Positions 6,318 through 13,977 are shown, counted from the first letter of the stretch. The stretch is 28,585 nucleotides of DNA from Dehalococcoidia bacterium (GCA_030619685.1 JAUXAX010000025.1:1-28585); one strand, 5' to 3'. Translations and numbers: made by a program. The notes: generated from the letters alone by a model not told the origin.

Positions 6318-8330
6318 ATGAGCCCTAATTGCAGATTTCGTAAGCTGTTTGAACCCGGGCACATAGCTGAATTGGAACTCAGAAACCGCATTGTTATGGC
6401 CCCGATGGGAACTAATTATGCGACTGAAGATGGCTACATAACTGATCGCATTAAGAATTACTATGAAGAACGTGCGAAGGGCGGAGTTGGTCTTATCATC
6501 GTTGAAGTTGGTTCTATAGATCATCCAAGAGGTAGTATTATCCCGCGTCAAATAGGGATTTCAAATGACAAATTTATTCCTGGCCTACGTAGCTTGGTCC
6601 AGGTAGTTCATAAACATGGCGCAAAGATAGCCATACAGTTGAATCACGGCGGTAAACTCAGCCGGCAGGATCTCACGCAAGGACATGCCCCAGTGACCCC
6701 GTCACCCGCTTCAACACTAATGACTGAGATGGTGGAGGGATTAACAAAACAAGAGATTACCCGCCTTGCGATTCAGTTCGCAAATATGCCTGCTGATAAA
6801 ATGACCAAAGAACTTACGGTAGAGGAGATAAAAAGCCTAGTGCAAAAATATGCTGAAGCTGCAGAGAGAGCTAAGCGGGCCGGCTTTGATAGTGTTGAAA
6901 TCCATGCTGGGCATGGATACCTAATAGCGGAGTTCCTCTCGCGTTGTTCCAACAGGCGCCAGGATTCCTACGGTGGAGAACTGAAGAACAGGGCGCGCCT
7001 GTTGTTGGAGATCGTGGATGCAGTCAGAGCCAAAGTGGGAAACAGCTATCCCGTCTGGTGTCGCATAGATGGCAAGGAGTTCAACGTCGAGGATGGTATT
7101 ACCACCGATGAAGCACAGCGGCTAGCCTGCATGCTCGAAGAAGCTGGCCTCGATGCCTTGCACGTTAGTGGCTACGGAGGTGCCGGTCTCGGTGGTTTCT
7201 ATGATGCCCCCCTCGCTTATCCCCCAGGCAACCTCATCCATCTGGCCGAAGGGATTAAGAATCAAGTCGCCTTGCCAATCATCGCCGTTGGGAGGATAGG
7301 CCCAGAGCTTGCAGAAGAAGTGCTTCGTGATGGCAAGGGTGACTTCATTGCCATGGGCAGACCGCTCCTTGCTGACCCTCGACTCCCTGACAAACTGGCA
7401 TCAGGACGAGAGGAAAATATAAGGCCGTGCGTCATGTGCTACTGCTGCGTTAGCCAGATCTTCTGGGGCGAGAGTGTGTACTGCACAGTCAATCCCGCCA
7501 CTGGAAACGAGAGTCAATTTACCTACTGCCCCGCACAAATCCCCCAGAAGGTCTTCGTAGTGGGTGGTGGTCCCGCAGGCATTATGGCCGCGATTACCGC
7601 TGCGAAGCGGGGTCATGATGTTACTCTCTTTGAAAAAGAGAATTGCATTGGAGGACAATTTTATATTGCAGGTATACCCCCATTTAAGGAACAAATCCAT
7701 CCTTATCTTAATTTTCTCAAGCGTGAAGTTCATGCATCTGGGGTGAATTTGATACTCGGTAAAGAAGCCACCTCCGCTGAGTTAATCCATGCAAAACCAG
7801 ATGTCGTTGTGATTGCAACCGGTGGACGTCCCCTGATACCAGAAATCCCTGGTGTTTGCGGCGATAACGTGGTGACCGCTCACGATGTCATCTCAGGCAA
7901 GGCCGCAACGGGCAACCGGGTCCTCATTGCCGGAGGTGGACTCGTTGGCTGCGAAACGGCAGACCTCCTAGCGTCAAGCGGCAGGAAGGTCACTGTCGTG
8001 GAGATGTTGCCCTATGTAGCCAGCGACATGGTCATTTGGCTAAGGCTGTTGCTACTTCAGCGGTTGAAGCAATCCCAGGTCACGATTCTGACATCCACCA
8101 CTATCGTCGAGTTTGCTCACGACGGCGCAGTCATTGAACGGGAAGGGCAGCGGGAAATGATAACTGGCATGGATACCATTGTCCTGGCTTTTGGCGTAGA
8201 ACCAGCCGATGATCTAAGCGATACCTTGAGAGATGAAGTTCCAGAGATATTCGTAATCGGAGATGCCAGAAGTCCTGGTAAGGCTCGTGATGCTATTACT
8301 GCTGGTGCTGAATTAGGTAGGCAGATCTGA
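6318..8330 (+). CDS. FadH-like / Old Yellow Enzyme-type Fe-S flavoprotein oxidoreductase
   Basis: The 670-residue protein has the 2,4-dienoyl-CoA reductase / enoate reductase layout. An FMN-binding TIM barrel (about 1-365) starts with LFEPGHIAELELRNRIVMAPMGT and includes EIHAGHGYLIAEFLS with the likely proton donor Tyr201. A [4Fe-4S] cluster motif follows: Cys371, Cys374, Cys377 and Cys389. Then come FAD-binding (VVGGGPAGIMAA, ~residue 412) and NAD(P)H-binding (IAGGGLVGCETA) Rossmann folds. Such enzymes reduce conjugated C=C bonds of enoates, dienoyl-CoAs, bile-acid intermediates or cyclic enones, passing electrons NAD(P)H-FAD-FeS-FMN. Relative to FadH there is an extra segment near 125-165 (VEGLTKQEITRL...). 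The ATG at 6318 gives the family N-terminus, though its ribosome site is weak. GC content looks patchy along the gene. The 192 nt upstream hold no clear promoter, so the SDR gene may be co-transcribed. The substrate is unknown. Confidence 0.85.
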   Translation: MSPNCRFRKLFEPGHIAELELRNRIVMAPMGTNYATEDGYITDRIKNYYEERAKGGVGLIIVEVGSIDHPRGSIIPRQIGISNDKFIPGLRSLVQVVHKHGAKIAIQLNHGGKLSRQDLTQGHAPVTPSPASTLMTEMVEGLTKQEITRLAIQFANMPADKMTKELTVEEIKSLVQKYAEAAERAKRAGFDSVEIHAGHGYLIAEFLSRCSNRRQDSYGGELKNRARLLLEIVDAVRAKVGNSYPVWCRIDGKEFNVEDGITTDEAQRLACMLEEAGLDALHVSGYGGAGLGGFYDAPLAYPPGNLIHLAEGIKNQVALPIIAVGRIGPELAEEVLRDGKGDFIAMGRPLLADPRLPDKLASGREENIRPCVMCYCCVSQIFWGESVYCTVNPATGNESQFTYCPAQIPQKVFVVGGGPAGIMAAITAAKRGHDVTLFEKENCIGGQFYIAGIPPFKEQIHPYLNFLKREVHASGVNLILGKEATSAELIHAKPDVVVIATGGRPLIPEIPGVCGDNVVTAHDVISGKAATGNRVLIAGGGLVGCETADLLASSGRKVTVVEMLPYVASDMVIWLRLLLLQRLKQSQVTILTSTTIVEFAHDGAVIEREGQREMITGMDTIVLAFGVEPADDLSDTLRDEVPEIFVIGDARSPGKARDAITAGAELGRQI

Positions 8331-8373
8331 GGCATTGATTCTATCGGATAGCCAGTCCCTTTCTGGCGGCGCT

Positions 8374-8404
8374 GCGCTCCGAAAGGACTCGATTTCGAGC
8401 ACAC
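8374..8404 (+). repeat. Right copy of imperfect direct repeat; hairpin-forming
   Basis: GCGCTCC, then GAAAGGACT and CGATTTCG match the copy at 4373-4396 (22 of 24). This copy is also half of a hairpin: AGTCCCTTTC (8354-8363) can pair with GAAAGGACT (8381-8389) with one bulged base, and CTCGATTTCGAG (8389-8400) is a small palindrome. Confidence 0.5.
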
Positions 8405-8521
8405 AAAAGCGAGGAATATTCAGCAGTCGGTGTCCGCTCCACGCACCAGCTTGATTTATAGAGGGCTAATAGAGCAACGAAGGAGCGAATATAGCTATTA
8501 CACGGCTACTCCGTTAAAACT

Positions 8522-8555
8522 AAGGTCCACGCGTGAAAAAGTGCGGACCTTTTTC
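8522..8555 (+). terminator. Terminator-like hairpin in the 8331-8682 gap
   Basis: AAGGTCC (8522-8528) and GGACCTT (8545-8551) form a 7-bp stem followed by TTTCT on the + strand. It lies ~190 nt after the FadH-like stop. The rest of this 352-nt gap holds the right direct-repeat copy and AT-rich sequence with no credible gene; an 82-codon open frame starting at 8430 has no recognisable features. Confidence 0.5.
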
Positions 8556-8682
8556 TATGTGAAGCTAAGAGGTGCTAGAGGATTAAATCTAGAAAAGGAA
8601 CCTTTGTCTATGCAGAATGCAACCACAGAACTGGAATTGAGAGTGAGGTTGGTGAGGGGAAAGATAAGTCTTAGTTAGACCT

Positions 8683-9651
8683 TTATAGAGTAATTACTAC
8701 ATTTCCCTTTTTGTGTCCTGTTTCGACATACCTGTGAGCCTCGACCATTTGTTCCAGCGGATAGCGTCTATCTATGACCGATTTTATCTTTCCCGCCTCA
8801 ATAAGCTCTTTGAGGTAAATTAAATCTTCCGTTCTATAGCTTGCCAACCCAGTTATTACTTTCTTGCTGCTTGTCATTGAAGTCCACAGCCCTCGAATCA
8901 TCAGTGACAGCGCAGGGTTGGCTAAAAGATAGCGTCCTTTTTGCTTTAGCGATTTTACACTACGTGAAAACGAACTCTTACCTACCACGTCAAAAATAAC
9001 ATCAAAGGTCTCACCGCTTTTAGTGAAATCTTCTTGAGTGTAATCAATGATATGGTCTGCACCAATGGAGCGCAGCATGTCCAATTTCCTCGTGCTATCC
9101 ACGCCCGTCACTTCAGCCCCAAATGATTTGGCAAGCTGTACCGCATAAGTACCTATACTTCCACCCGCACCATTGATCAAAACCTTTTGTCCGCGCTGGA
9201 TATTTCCTTTTCTAAGAAAATGCAATGCATTAAGTCCTCCAGTAGGAACGGTAGCGGCTTCCTCATAGGTCATGTTGGCCGGTTTTATGGCCATCACATA
9301 TGTGCTCGGCAGACATACGTACTCCGCATAAGCACCTAAACTCATCTCGGTAGCTGCAAAAACCTGGTCACCTTTCTTGAATTGTGTTACCTCTTTGCCT
9401 ACTGATTCAATTTCCCCGGCTAGCTCTTGCCCTAGTATTTTTTTTCTTGGTCTTCTAAGACCAAACATTATTCGCACGAAGAGCCAGAACAAGATAGAGA
9501 TGTCGAATCTTCGCAGTTCACAGTCCCCTGCTGTTACTGTTGCCGCATATATTCTTATCAGTACTTCATTGTCCTTGGGAGTAGGTTTTTCTACCTCTTT
9601 AAGCTGAAGAACATCCGGTGGTCCGTATTTTGTCCATACAATCGCTTTCAT
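8683..9651 (-). CDS. Medium-chain dehydrogenase/reductase (quinone oxidoreductase-like)
   Basis: This 322-residue protein is an MDR-superfamily oxidoreductase. The N-terminal GroES-like domain reads [23 protein letters not shown], followed by [25 protein letters not shown]. The NAD(P)-binding domain carries [26 protein letters not shown]. It lacks the four-Cys structural zinc loop and the Cys/His/Cys catalytic zinc set of true alcohol dehydrogenases, placing it with zinc-independent NADPH:quinone or enone reductases. A hydrophobic [15 protein letters not shown] insert near residues 51-65 is unusual and might form a membrane-binding hairpin. The ATG is preceded by AGAGGGAC. It is AT-rich like the two neighbouring genes but on the opposite strand. 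Its substrate cannot be determined. Confidence 0.85.
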   Translation of the reverse strand: MKAIVWTKYGPPDVLQLKEVEKPTPKDNEVLIRIYAATVTAGDCELRRFDISILFWLFVRIMFGLRRPRKKILGQELAGEIESVGKEVTQFKKGDQVFAATEMSLGAYAEYVCLPSTYVMAIKPANMTYEEAATVPTGGLNALHFLRKGNIQRGQKVLINGAGGSIGTYAVQLAKSFGAEVTGVDSTRKLDMLRSIGADHIIDYTQEDFTKSGETFDVIFDVVGKSSFSRSVKSLKQKGRYLLANPALSLMIRGLWTSMTSSKKVITGLASYRTEDLIYLKELIEAGKIKSVIDRRYPLEQMVEAHRYVETGHKKGNVVITL

Positions 9652-9718
9652 AGAGTCCCTCTTTTCGGCCCGGGGATCCCCTAGGGGGCAGCAGTACTAG
9701 CCGATCTCGCCTAGCACC

Positions 9719-10009
9719 CTAACAGACGAACCTAGAGTCTGTCAAATCCTCCCCACAGACCTCAGTCTTGCCCAGCAAACCCCACACCGCTTGCGATATT
9801 CTACTGCGGTGGGTATAGTAGCACAAGAAGTCCCCGTTGTCTCGGCAGTAGCACCCTGCGCCATGATTGCCACTAGGGATGTAGTCTCCACCGATTTCGA
9901 TATCCACCTTCCTGTCCATAGTTGTGGGCCTTTTCACTCCCTTTGGCAGCCCGGTGCTATCTATATAGACAAGTCCAAGGTCGGCAGTCTCGAAGGCATT
10001 CAGGAGGTA
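9719..10009 (-). pseudogene. Degraded coding remnant of unknown identity
   Basis: On the minus strand an open frame of ~96 codons runs from just inside a TAG (10012-10010) to the stop at 9719. It encodes ADLGLVYIDSTGLPKG, then YCRDNGDFLCYYTHRSR and a Cys-containing tail. It has no convincing start; the first plausible one is GTG at 9937, with no ribosome site. The YIDSTG motif is vaguely reminiscent of the first acidic block in DDE transposases, but I cannot assign a family. It may be the 3' remnant of an inactivated mobile-element gene. The surrounding 9652-10162 stretch otherwise contains overlapping palindromes at 9672-9687 and a GCGC-rich segment near 10030-10060, and no other gene that I can support. 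Confidence 0.3.
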
Positions 10010-10162
10010 CTAGATCAGGGGAAATGGACAGCGCGCGCGGGCCTACGCGCTTCGCGCTTTCCCTGAGCACCCCGACTAGTCGCTTGAGGGGTCCTTTCAA
10101 TTCGATGTAATGTGTATACAACCGCGCCCGTCGTGGGCTGGAGGCATCCGGCTTGCAACGAC

Positions 10163-10192
10163 TTGACGGGTTGGTGAGAACTGCCGTATCAT
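10163..10192 (+). promoter_or_regulatory. sigma70-type promoter of the NYN-domain gene
   Basis: TTGACG (10163-10168), an 18-nt spacer and TATCAT (10187-10192) place transcription start near 10199. This leaves a ~26-nt leader and excludes a start codon at 10153. Confidence 0.7.
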
Positions 10193-10224
10193 TCGTTTTA
10201 GAGCATTTTTTGAAGGAGGGATTC

Positions 10225-10809
10225 ATGGGAGATAGGGTGGCGATATTCATAGACGGGAGCAACCTATACCACGCTCTGCGTGCTAACTTTAGTCGCTATG
10301 ACCTCGAGTTTGCTGAGTTTATCAGTAAGCTCTGTGGATCGCGGCGCTTGTCTCGAGCCTACTATTACAATGTCCTGCAAGACTCGAGCCAGCGGCCTGA
10401 CGCCTACCGAGAGCAGCAGGAGTTTCTCAACAATCTTCGTGAAACGCCGTATTTGGAGGCACGCCTGGGGGGCACCAAGCTGGCGCAGGGTATTCCTGTG
10501 GAAAGGGGCATCGATGTTATGCTTGTCACAGACCTGCTGCATTTCGCCTGGAATGACCTCTATGACGTGGCGGTTCTGGTAAGCGGGGATTCGGACTTTG
10601 CCTATGCTCTGCAAGCGGTGAAGAACATGGGCAAACACGTTGAGGTGGCCTACTTTGAAACCAATGTGTCCCGGGACCTCCTGGATGTAGCGGATAATAA
10701 GCACCTGCTGAACCGAGAGTTCCTCAAGGGGTTATGGACACGTAGGCGACCTCCCAGGCGCAAGGCGAAACGGCCGAGTCTGGGGGCAGGCAAGGGTGGT
10801 GGCACTTAG
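10225..10809 (+). CDS. NYN-domain (LabA/DUF88-like) putative ribonuclease
   Basis: The 194-residue protein has a PIN-like NYN fold: AIFIDGSNLYHAL with Asp10 and Asn13 at the N-terminus, GIDVMLVTDLL with Asp97 and Asp103, and VSGDSDFAYAL with Asp122 and Asp124. These acidic residues form the metal site expected of NYN nucleases, so it is probably a Mg2+-dependent RNase; the target is unknown. The last ~25 residues are strongly basic (RRRPPRRKAKR...), a plausible RNA-binding tail. The ATG at 10225 is chosen because AAGGAGG lies 6 nt upstream and the promoter at 10163-10192 lies inside any longer frame. The gene is monocistronic and converges with feoB, with a 40-nt gap. Confidence 0.88.
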   Translation: MGDRVAIFIDGSNLYHALRANFSRYDLEFAEFISKLCGSRRLSRAYYYNVLQDSSQRPDAYREQQEFLNNLRETPYLEARLGGTKLAQGIPVERGIDVMLVTDLLHFAWNDLYDVAVLVSGDSDFAYALQAVKNMGKHVEVAYFETNVSRDLLDVADNKHLLNREFLKGLWTRRRPPRRKAKRPSLGAGKGGGT

Positions 10810-10849
10810 GGCTACGGATGCGTCTCGGCCCATGCTCACAGCCGTGCTG

Positions 10850-12589
10850 CTACAGGATCAGGTTCAACAACCCTCCAACAACTACCGTGGCGGCGAGCAT
10901 TATTGCGATTGCCATGAGCAAGCCCCTAAAGCCCAGCTCCCTGGCGAGGACTACAAAGGCAGCAATGCAGGGGAAGAACATCGTCAGAACCACGGATCCT
11001 ACCACCAGTTGGCCGGCGCTCAGCGAGAGCGGGGCCAGCAGCCCGATAGCCACGTCCTTGCGCAGGAAACCAACCACGATGGCAACCACCGCCTCTTTGG
11101 GCAGCCCGAAAAGCCCGCTTACCACCGGCGCAGTAAGGTTGGCGATGAAATCGAACACCCCCAATGCATAGAGAATACCAACGACAAAGATAGCCGCTAA
11201 CATTATGGGCAGGGCCCCCCTGATAAAGCCATAGACCCTCATCCAGAGCTTTGTCAGCAAGGGTCGCAAGTAGGGAAGACGATAAGGGGGGATCTCCATG
11301 AGGAGCTCGGGGCTGAATCCCCTAACCGCTCGGTTGAGGATGAGCCCCAAGACGAGCCAAACTGCAAACAGGGTGCCATAAACCATCGCTAGATACTGCC
11401 ATCCCTGCGCCCCCACTAGGCCAATGATCACCGCCTGGGAGGCAGCACAGGGGATGGCAATGGAGATCAGGGTGGAGGCGATAAACCTCTCCCGTCTGCT
11501 CTCCAGGGTGCGGGTAGCCATGATTGCCGGCACAGCGCAGCCCAGTCCGAGCATGGTGGGAATGATGGCGTAGCCGTGCAGGCCCATTCGGTGCATGAGG
11601 TTGTCGAGGAGCACTGCCAGCCGGGGTAGATAGCCCACAGCCTCGAGGACTCCCAATACAAGGTAAAAGGAAAGGACATAGGGCAATACGGCGCCAAGCG
11701 CGATATAAAGGCCGGTGGTCAGGACCCCCATGGACTCAAAGAAGTTTATCTCTCCATCGAACAACTTGCCGATAACTATATCGTGCCCGAGACTACCCGG
11801 GCCCAAAAGCGCGCTCACTTTGAGCATTAGCGGGGCCCATAGGTTTTCGAAGAGGGGATCCATAACATAGCCGATCAGGCCCTCGCCGATAAAGCGAATC
11901 ACCAAGAAGGAGATAGCGAGCACTAAAGCGGCGATGGGAAGGCCGGTCAGGGGCTTGATGGAGGCATCCTCCAAGCGCTCGCGCCAGGTATGGTGGCGGT
12001 GGGTTACAGTTTGAACCTCGTTGATTATGTTGCCGATGGTGACCCACCGCTCATCGCGGGTGCGCTCGGGCATCTGGGGGGAGATAGCTTCGGGGATACG
12101 ATCTACCAGCTCCTTTATCCCCTGCCCGGTTACCGCAACCGTGGGGATGACCGGCACCCCCAAGAGTTCCTCCAGTTTGGCGACATCGATGCTTATCCCA
12201 CGGTGTTTGGTATCATCCCATATATTTAACGCCACGATAACGGGGGTTTGTCTCTCCAGCAGCTCCTGGGTCAGATAGAGATTGCGCTCTAGATTGGTGG
12301 CATCGACGATGTTGATCACCAGGTCGCCGCCCTCCAGCATCGCCACAGCCACTTCCTCTGCCTTGGAGGTGGGCTCCAGGGTGTAGGTGCCGGGGACATC
12401 GATGACCTCAGCCTCCTCCTCACCCAGCTTCATGGAGCCCTTGGTAAACCCCACAGTGGTGCCCGGGTAGTTGGAGGCGATCACCTTTACCCCGGTGATT
12501 CGAGAGAAGAAGACGCTCTTGCCCACATTGGGATCCCCCATGAGCAGGATTCTCTTTAGTCCCGTAGGGCGAATTTCTTCCCCTCCCAT
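10850..12589 (-). CDS. feoB: Ferrous iron transporter FeoB
   Basis: FeoB is an inner-membrane Fe2+ transporter with a cytosolic N-terminal G domain. Visible motifs are G1 GDPNVGKS at 18-25, the SNYPGTTVGF switch at 39-48, G3 DVPG at 64-67 and G4 NIWD at 122-125. The membrane part contains the two inverted gate motifs, GLGCAVPAIMATRTL and a later MFFPCIAAFVVLARELG, plus IPCAASQAVI. At 579 residues it is shorter than typical 650-770-residue FeoB proteins; the spacer between the G domain and the first membrane helix and the C-terminus are compact, and no feoC-like gene follows. It starts 17 nt after feoA on the same strand and is probably co-transcribed from the operator-bearing promoter near 13050. 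Confidence 0.95.
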   Translation of the reverse strand: MGGEEIRPTGLKRILLMGDPNVGKSVFFSRITGVKVIASNYPGTTVGFTKGSMKLGEEEAEVIDVPGTYTLEPTSKAEEVAVAMLEGGDLVINIVDATNLERNLYLTQELLERQTPVIVALNIWDDTKHRGISIDVAKLEELLGVPVIPTVAVTGQGIKELVDRIPEAISPQMPERTRDERWVTIGNIINEVQTVTHRHHTWRERLEDASIKPLTGLPIAALVLAISFLVIRFIGEGLIGYVMDPLFENLWAPLMLKVSALLGPGSLGHDIVIGKLFDGEINFFESMGVLTTGLYIALGAVLPYVLSFYLVLGVLEAVGYLPRLAVLLDNLMHRMGLHGYAIIPTMLGLGCAVPAIMATRTLESRRERFIASTLISIAIPCAASQAVIIGLVGAQGWQYLAMVYGTLFAVWLVLGLILNRAVRGFSPELLMEIPPYRLPYLRPLLTKLWMRVYGFIRGALPIMLAAIFVVGILYALGVFDFIANLTAPVVSGLFGLPKEAVVAIVVGFLRKDVAIGLLAPLSLSAGQLVVGSVVLTMFFPCIAAFVVLARELGFRGLLMAIAIMLAATVVVGGLLNLIL

Positions 12590-12606
12590 ATCATGACAAG
12601 ACGAAC

Positions 12607-12861
12607 TCAGGGCTCTTCTCCCTCCACCTCAACTATGATCTTGCCCGCCATGCCAAAGCCGATGGCAAGACGGGCTTGATCTATCTGGAGGGTCACCGGG
12701 CCACGCATGAACATCGCGCTCACCTTAGTTATCCGCTTACCCCGTCGGATGCCCAAGGAATTGAGGCGATTGACCAGGCCCTGTCCCCCCATTATCTCAA
12801 CCACCCTTCCCGACTGCCCTGCCTGCATCTGGTTCACTGTTACCTGACTCTTTCCGTCCAC
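12607..12861 (-). CDS. feoA: FeoA-domain protein
   Basis: This 84-residue SH3-like protein has the FeoA pattern: LVNRLNSLGIRRGKRITKV in the middle and GPVTLQIDQARLAIGFGMAGKIIVEV at the end (family hallmark: R-L-x-x-L-G-I-x-x-G and A-x-x-I-x-V). FeoA is a small cytosolic partner needed for FeoB-mediated Fe2+ uptake. The start is GTG at 12861, with GAAAGGGG upstream. It is separated from feoB by only 17 nt and preceded by a ~215-nt leader carrying a hairpin and a possible short ORF. Confidence 0.92.
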   Translation of the reverse strand: MDGKSQVTVNQMQAGQSGRVVEIMGGQGLVNRLNSLGIRRGKRITKVSAMFMRGPVTLQIDQARLAIGFGMAGKIIVEVEGEEP

Positions 12862-12887
12862 ACGACCCCTTTCTCAGAGTGAGTACC

Positions 12888-12901
12888 GGAGCTGATGCTC
12901 C
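12888..12901 (-). other. Short stable hairpin in the feoA leader
   Basis: GGAGC-ATCA-GCTCC (minus strand) forms a 5-bp GC-rich hairpin about 27 nt upstream of the feoA start. It has no T-run, so it is unlikely to be a terminator. It may influence feoA translation or stabilise the mRNA. Confidence 0.35.
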
Positions 12902-12911
12902 TTTTCAGCCC

Positions 12912-13019
12912 TTACCTTTTCTTGATCAGGGGGGACTGAAACGCGACTACCTTGTCGCATCCCAGGCCCCGTCTGGTGATGATGCTTCTTGCTTTCGACC
13001 TTTGCAATTGCTCAATCAA
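12912..13019 (-). CDS. Possible 35-residue leader ORF upstream of feoA
   Basis: In the long feoA leader, a TTG at 13019 immediately follows AAAGGAG and opens a 35-codon frame that includes MIEQLQRSKARSIITRRG, then GCDKVVAFQ and a KKR terminus. The peptide is basic with one Cys. A second in-frame TTG at codon 5 has a better-spaced ribosome site (12 nt after AAAGGAG, still long). I do not recognise it. It lies 23 nt after the operator at 13042-13057, so it would be the first ORF of the iron-regulated transcript. It could be a genuine small protein, a leader peptide, or a chance frame. Confidence 0.25.
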   Translation of the reverse strand: MIEQLQRSKARSIITRRGLGCDKVVAFQSPLIKKR

Positions 13020-13041
13020 CTCCTTTCAGCACCGTGCTAGT

Positions 13042-13057
13042 GTTAGTGCAAACTAAC
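13042..13057. promoter_or_regulatory. DtxR-type operator upstream of feoAB
   Basis: GTTAG-TGCAAA-CTAAC (with GTTAGT/ACTAAC as perfect 6-bp arms) lies between the regulator gene and feoA. It has the same arms and 6-nt spacing as the site at 13580-13595 and resembles the core of iron-repressor boxes of the DtxR/IdeR family (TTAGG..A.CCTAA type). A TTGAAC that could be a -35 (minus strand, 13069-13064) overlaps the upstream side, so binding would block feoAB transcription. Confidence 0.65.
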
Positions 13058-13076
13058 TTTCTGGGTTCAAAAAAAC

Positions 13077-13562
13077 TCATTGGCTCTCTTCTCCGAGGCG
13101 TCTTGCCATCAGCTCTTGATCTCGCTCACCGTGCTCAGAGTAGTACTTGAATCCCCTATACCACACAGGTTGTCCTTTCGGGCATGTCAAAACAAACTCT
13201 ACGAACTTCGCCAGCCTATCCAGGCTGGTCGGGCTCAGCAAGTGCTCCACCCTGCAGGCATCCTCCTGAGCTATTTCACCATCGATATCCAGTACTTCGG
13301 AGAGGAAGCGGAAAAGCACCTCGTGGCGGCGCATGACCTCCTCTGCTATCCTTCGGCCCTCGGGAGTAAGCTCGACAACTCCATATCTTCTATGCTTGAC
13401 AAGGCCATCTTCCGAAAGCTTGTGCAGAGCAGCAGTGACGCTGGGTTTCTTCACCCCCAGCCTCTTGCTGATCTGGGTTACCCTCACACTGGGTTCCTCT
13501 TCACGAAGCTTGGCTATCGCCTCCAGATAGTCTTCCCTGCTGGCAGTCTGTTCGCTTATCAT
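13077..13562 (-). CDS. DtxR-family metal-dependent transcriptional repressor
   Basis: This 161-residue protein has an N-terminal winged helix (REDYLEAIAKL, TQISKRLGVKKPSVTAALHKL, RRYGVVELTPEGRRIAEEV) and a metal-binding/dimerisation domain. Ligand candidates are His80, Glu81, Cys103, Glu106 and His107. The C-x2-E-H arrangement, with Cys where MntR has Glu, favours an Fe2+-sensing DtxR/IdeR-like protein over a Mn2+ sensor. It lacks the C-terminal SH3-like domain of DtxR, and the FeoA-like function is separate downstream. Its promoter contains a matching operator, so it is probably autoregulated, and it likely controls the adjacent feoAB. The start ATG at 13562 has GGGGGCGCG upstream. Confidence 0.9.
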   Translation of the reverse strand: MISEQTASREDYLEAIAKLREEEPSVRVTQISKRLGVKKPSVTAALHKLSEDGLVKHRRYGVVELTPEGRRIAEEVMRRHEVLFRFLSEVLDIDGEIAQEDACRVEHLLSPTSLDRLAKFVEFVLTCPKGQPVWYRGFKYYSEHGERDQELMARRLGEESQ

Positions 13563-13579
13563 TTCGCGCCCCCTAAACT

Positions 13580-13595
13580 GTTAGACTAGGCTAAC
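13580..13595. promoter_or_regulatory. DtxR-type operator at the regulator's own promoter
   Basis: GTTAGACTAGGCTAAC is a near-perfect 16-bp palindrome (one mismatched pair) close to the IdeR/DtxR core. It starts 7 nt after the -10 box and lies 18-33 nt upstream of the regulator's ATG, so it covers the transcription start. Confidence 0.75.
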
Positions 13596-13602
13596 TATTG
13601 TA

Positions 13603-13632
13603 ATCATAAAAGGCATTTCCCCTTCTTGTCAA
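13603..13632 (-). promoter_or_regulatory. sigma70-type promoter of the DtxR-family gene
   Basis: On the minus strand, TTGACA (13632-13627), an 18-nt spacer and TATGAT (13608-13603) make a strong promoter directly upstream of the operator at 13580-13595. Confidence 0.75.
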
Positions 13633-13853
13633 GCCCCAAAGGTCTTACAGAACTGTTTACTGCCCAATTGATAATATGGAATGATATTTGTAGGTAATAA
13701 TAAGAATTATTAAGTGCATTGGGGAAAAATGGGAGGAAAGGATAAGATAGGTAAACCTATTACAACACTACAACAAAGTTGCGCGAAGCTGCAAACAGCT
13801 GTGACCGCGTTCAAATTAGTTAGACTTCTTTTCAAAATAGTGATAAGATAGGG

Positions 13854-13956
13854 TTGACAGAGGTACTAAAAGGTGATAAAAGGTATCAGTCTATTAGACA
13901 GATTAGAAAAGGAGATGGCAAAAATTATGAGTATCAGAAGGTGGTTTCCCAAGTAA
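13854..13956 (+). promoter_or_regulatory. Orphan promoter, ribosome site and 9-codon ORF in the 13563-13977 gap
   Basis: TTGACA (13854-13859), a 17-nt spacer and TAAAAG (13877-13882) are followed by AAAAGGAG and an ATG at 13927 that opens only MSIRRWFPK before TAA (13954-13956). No gene follows on this strand before 14841. The gap is AT-rich. Besides the regulator promoter it contains no other feature I can support. This may be the 5' end of a lost gene, or chance. Confidence 0.25.
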
Positions 13957-13977
13957 CACATACCCTACGGATAAAAT

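Noticed and set aside
8430..8678. 82-codon frame in the 8331-8682 gap
   Set aside because: No ribosome site or recognisable motif, and it runs through a terminator-like hairpin.
10153..10224. Upstream start for the NYN-domain gene
   Set aside because: The promoter at 10163-10192 lies within the extension; ATG at 10225 has AAGGAGG.
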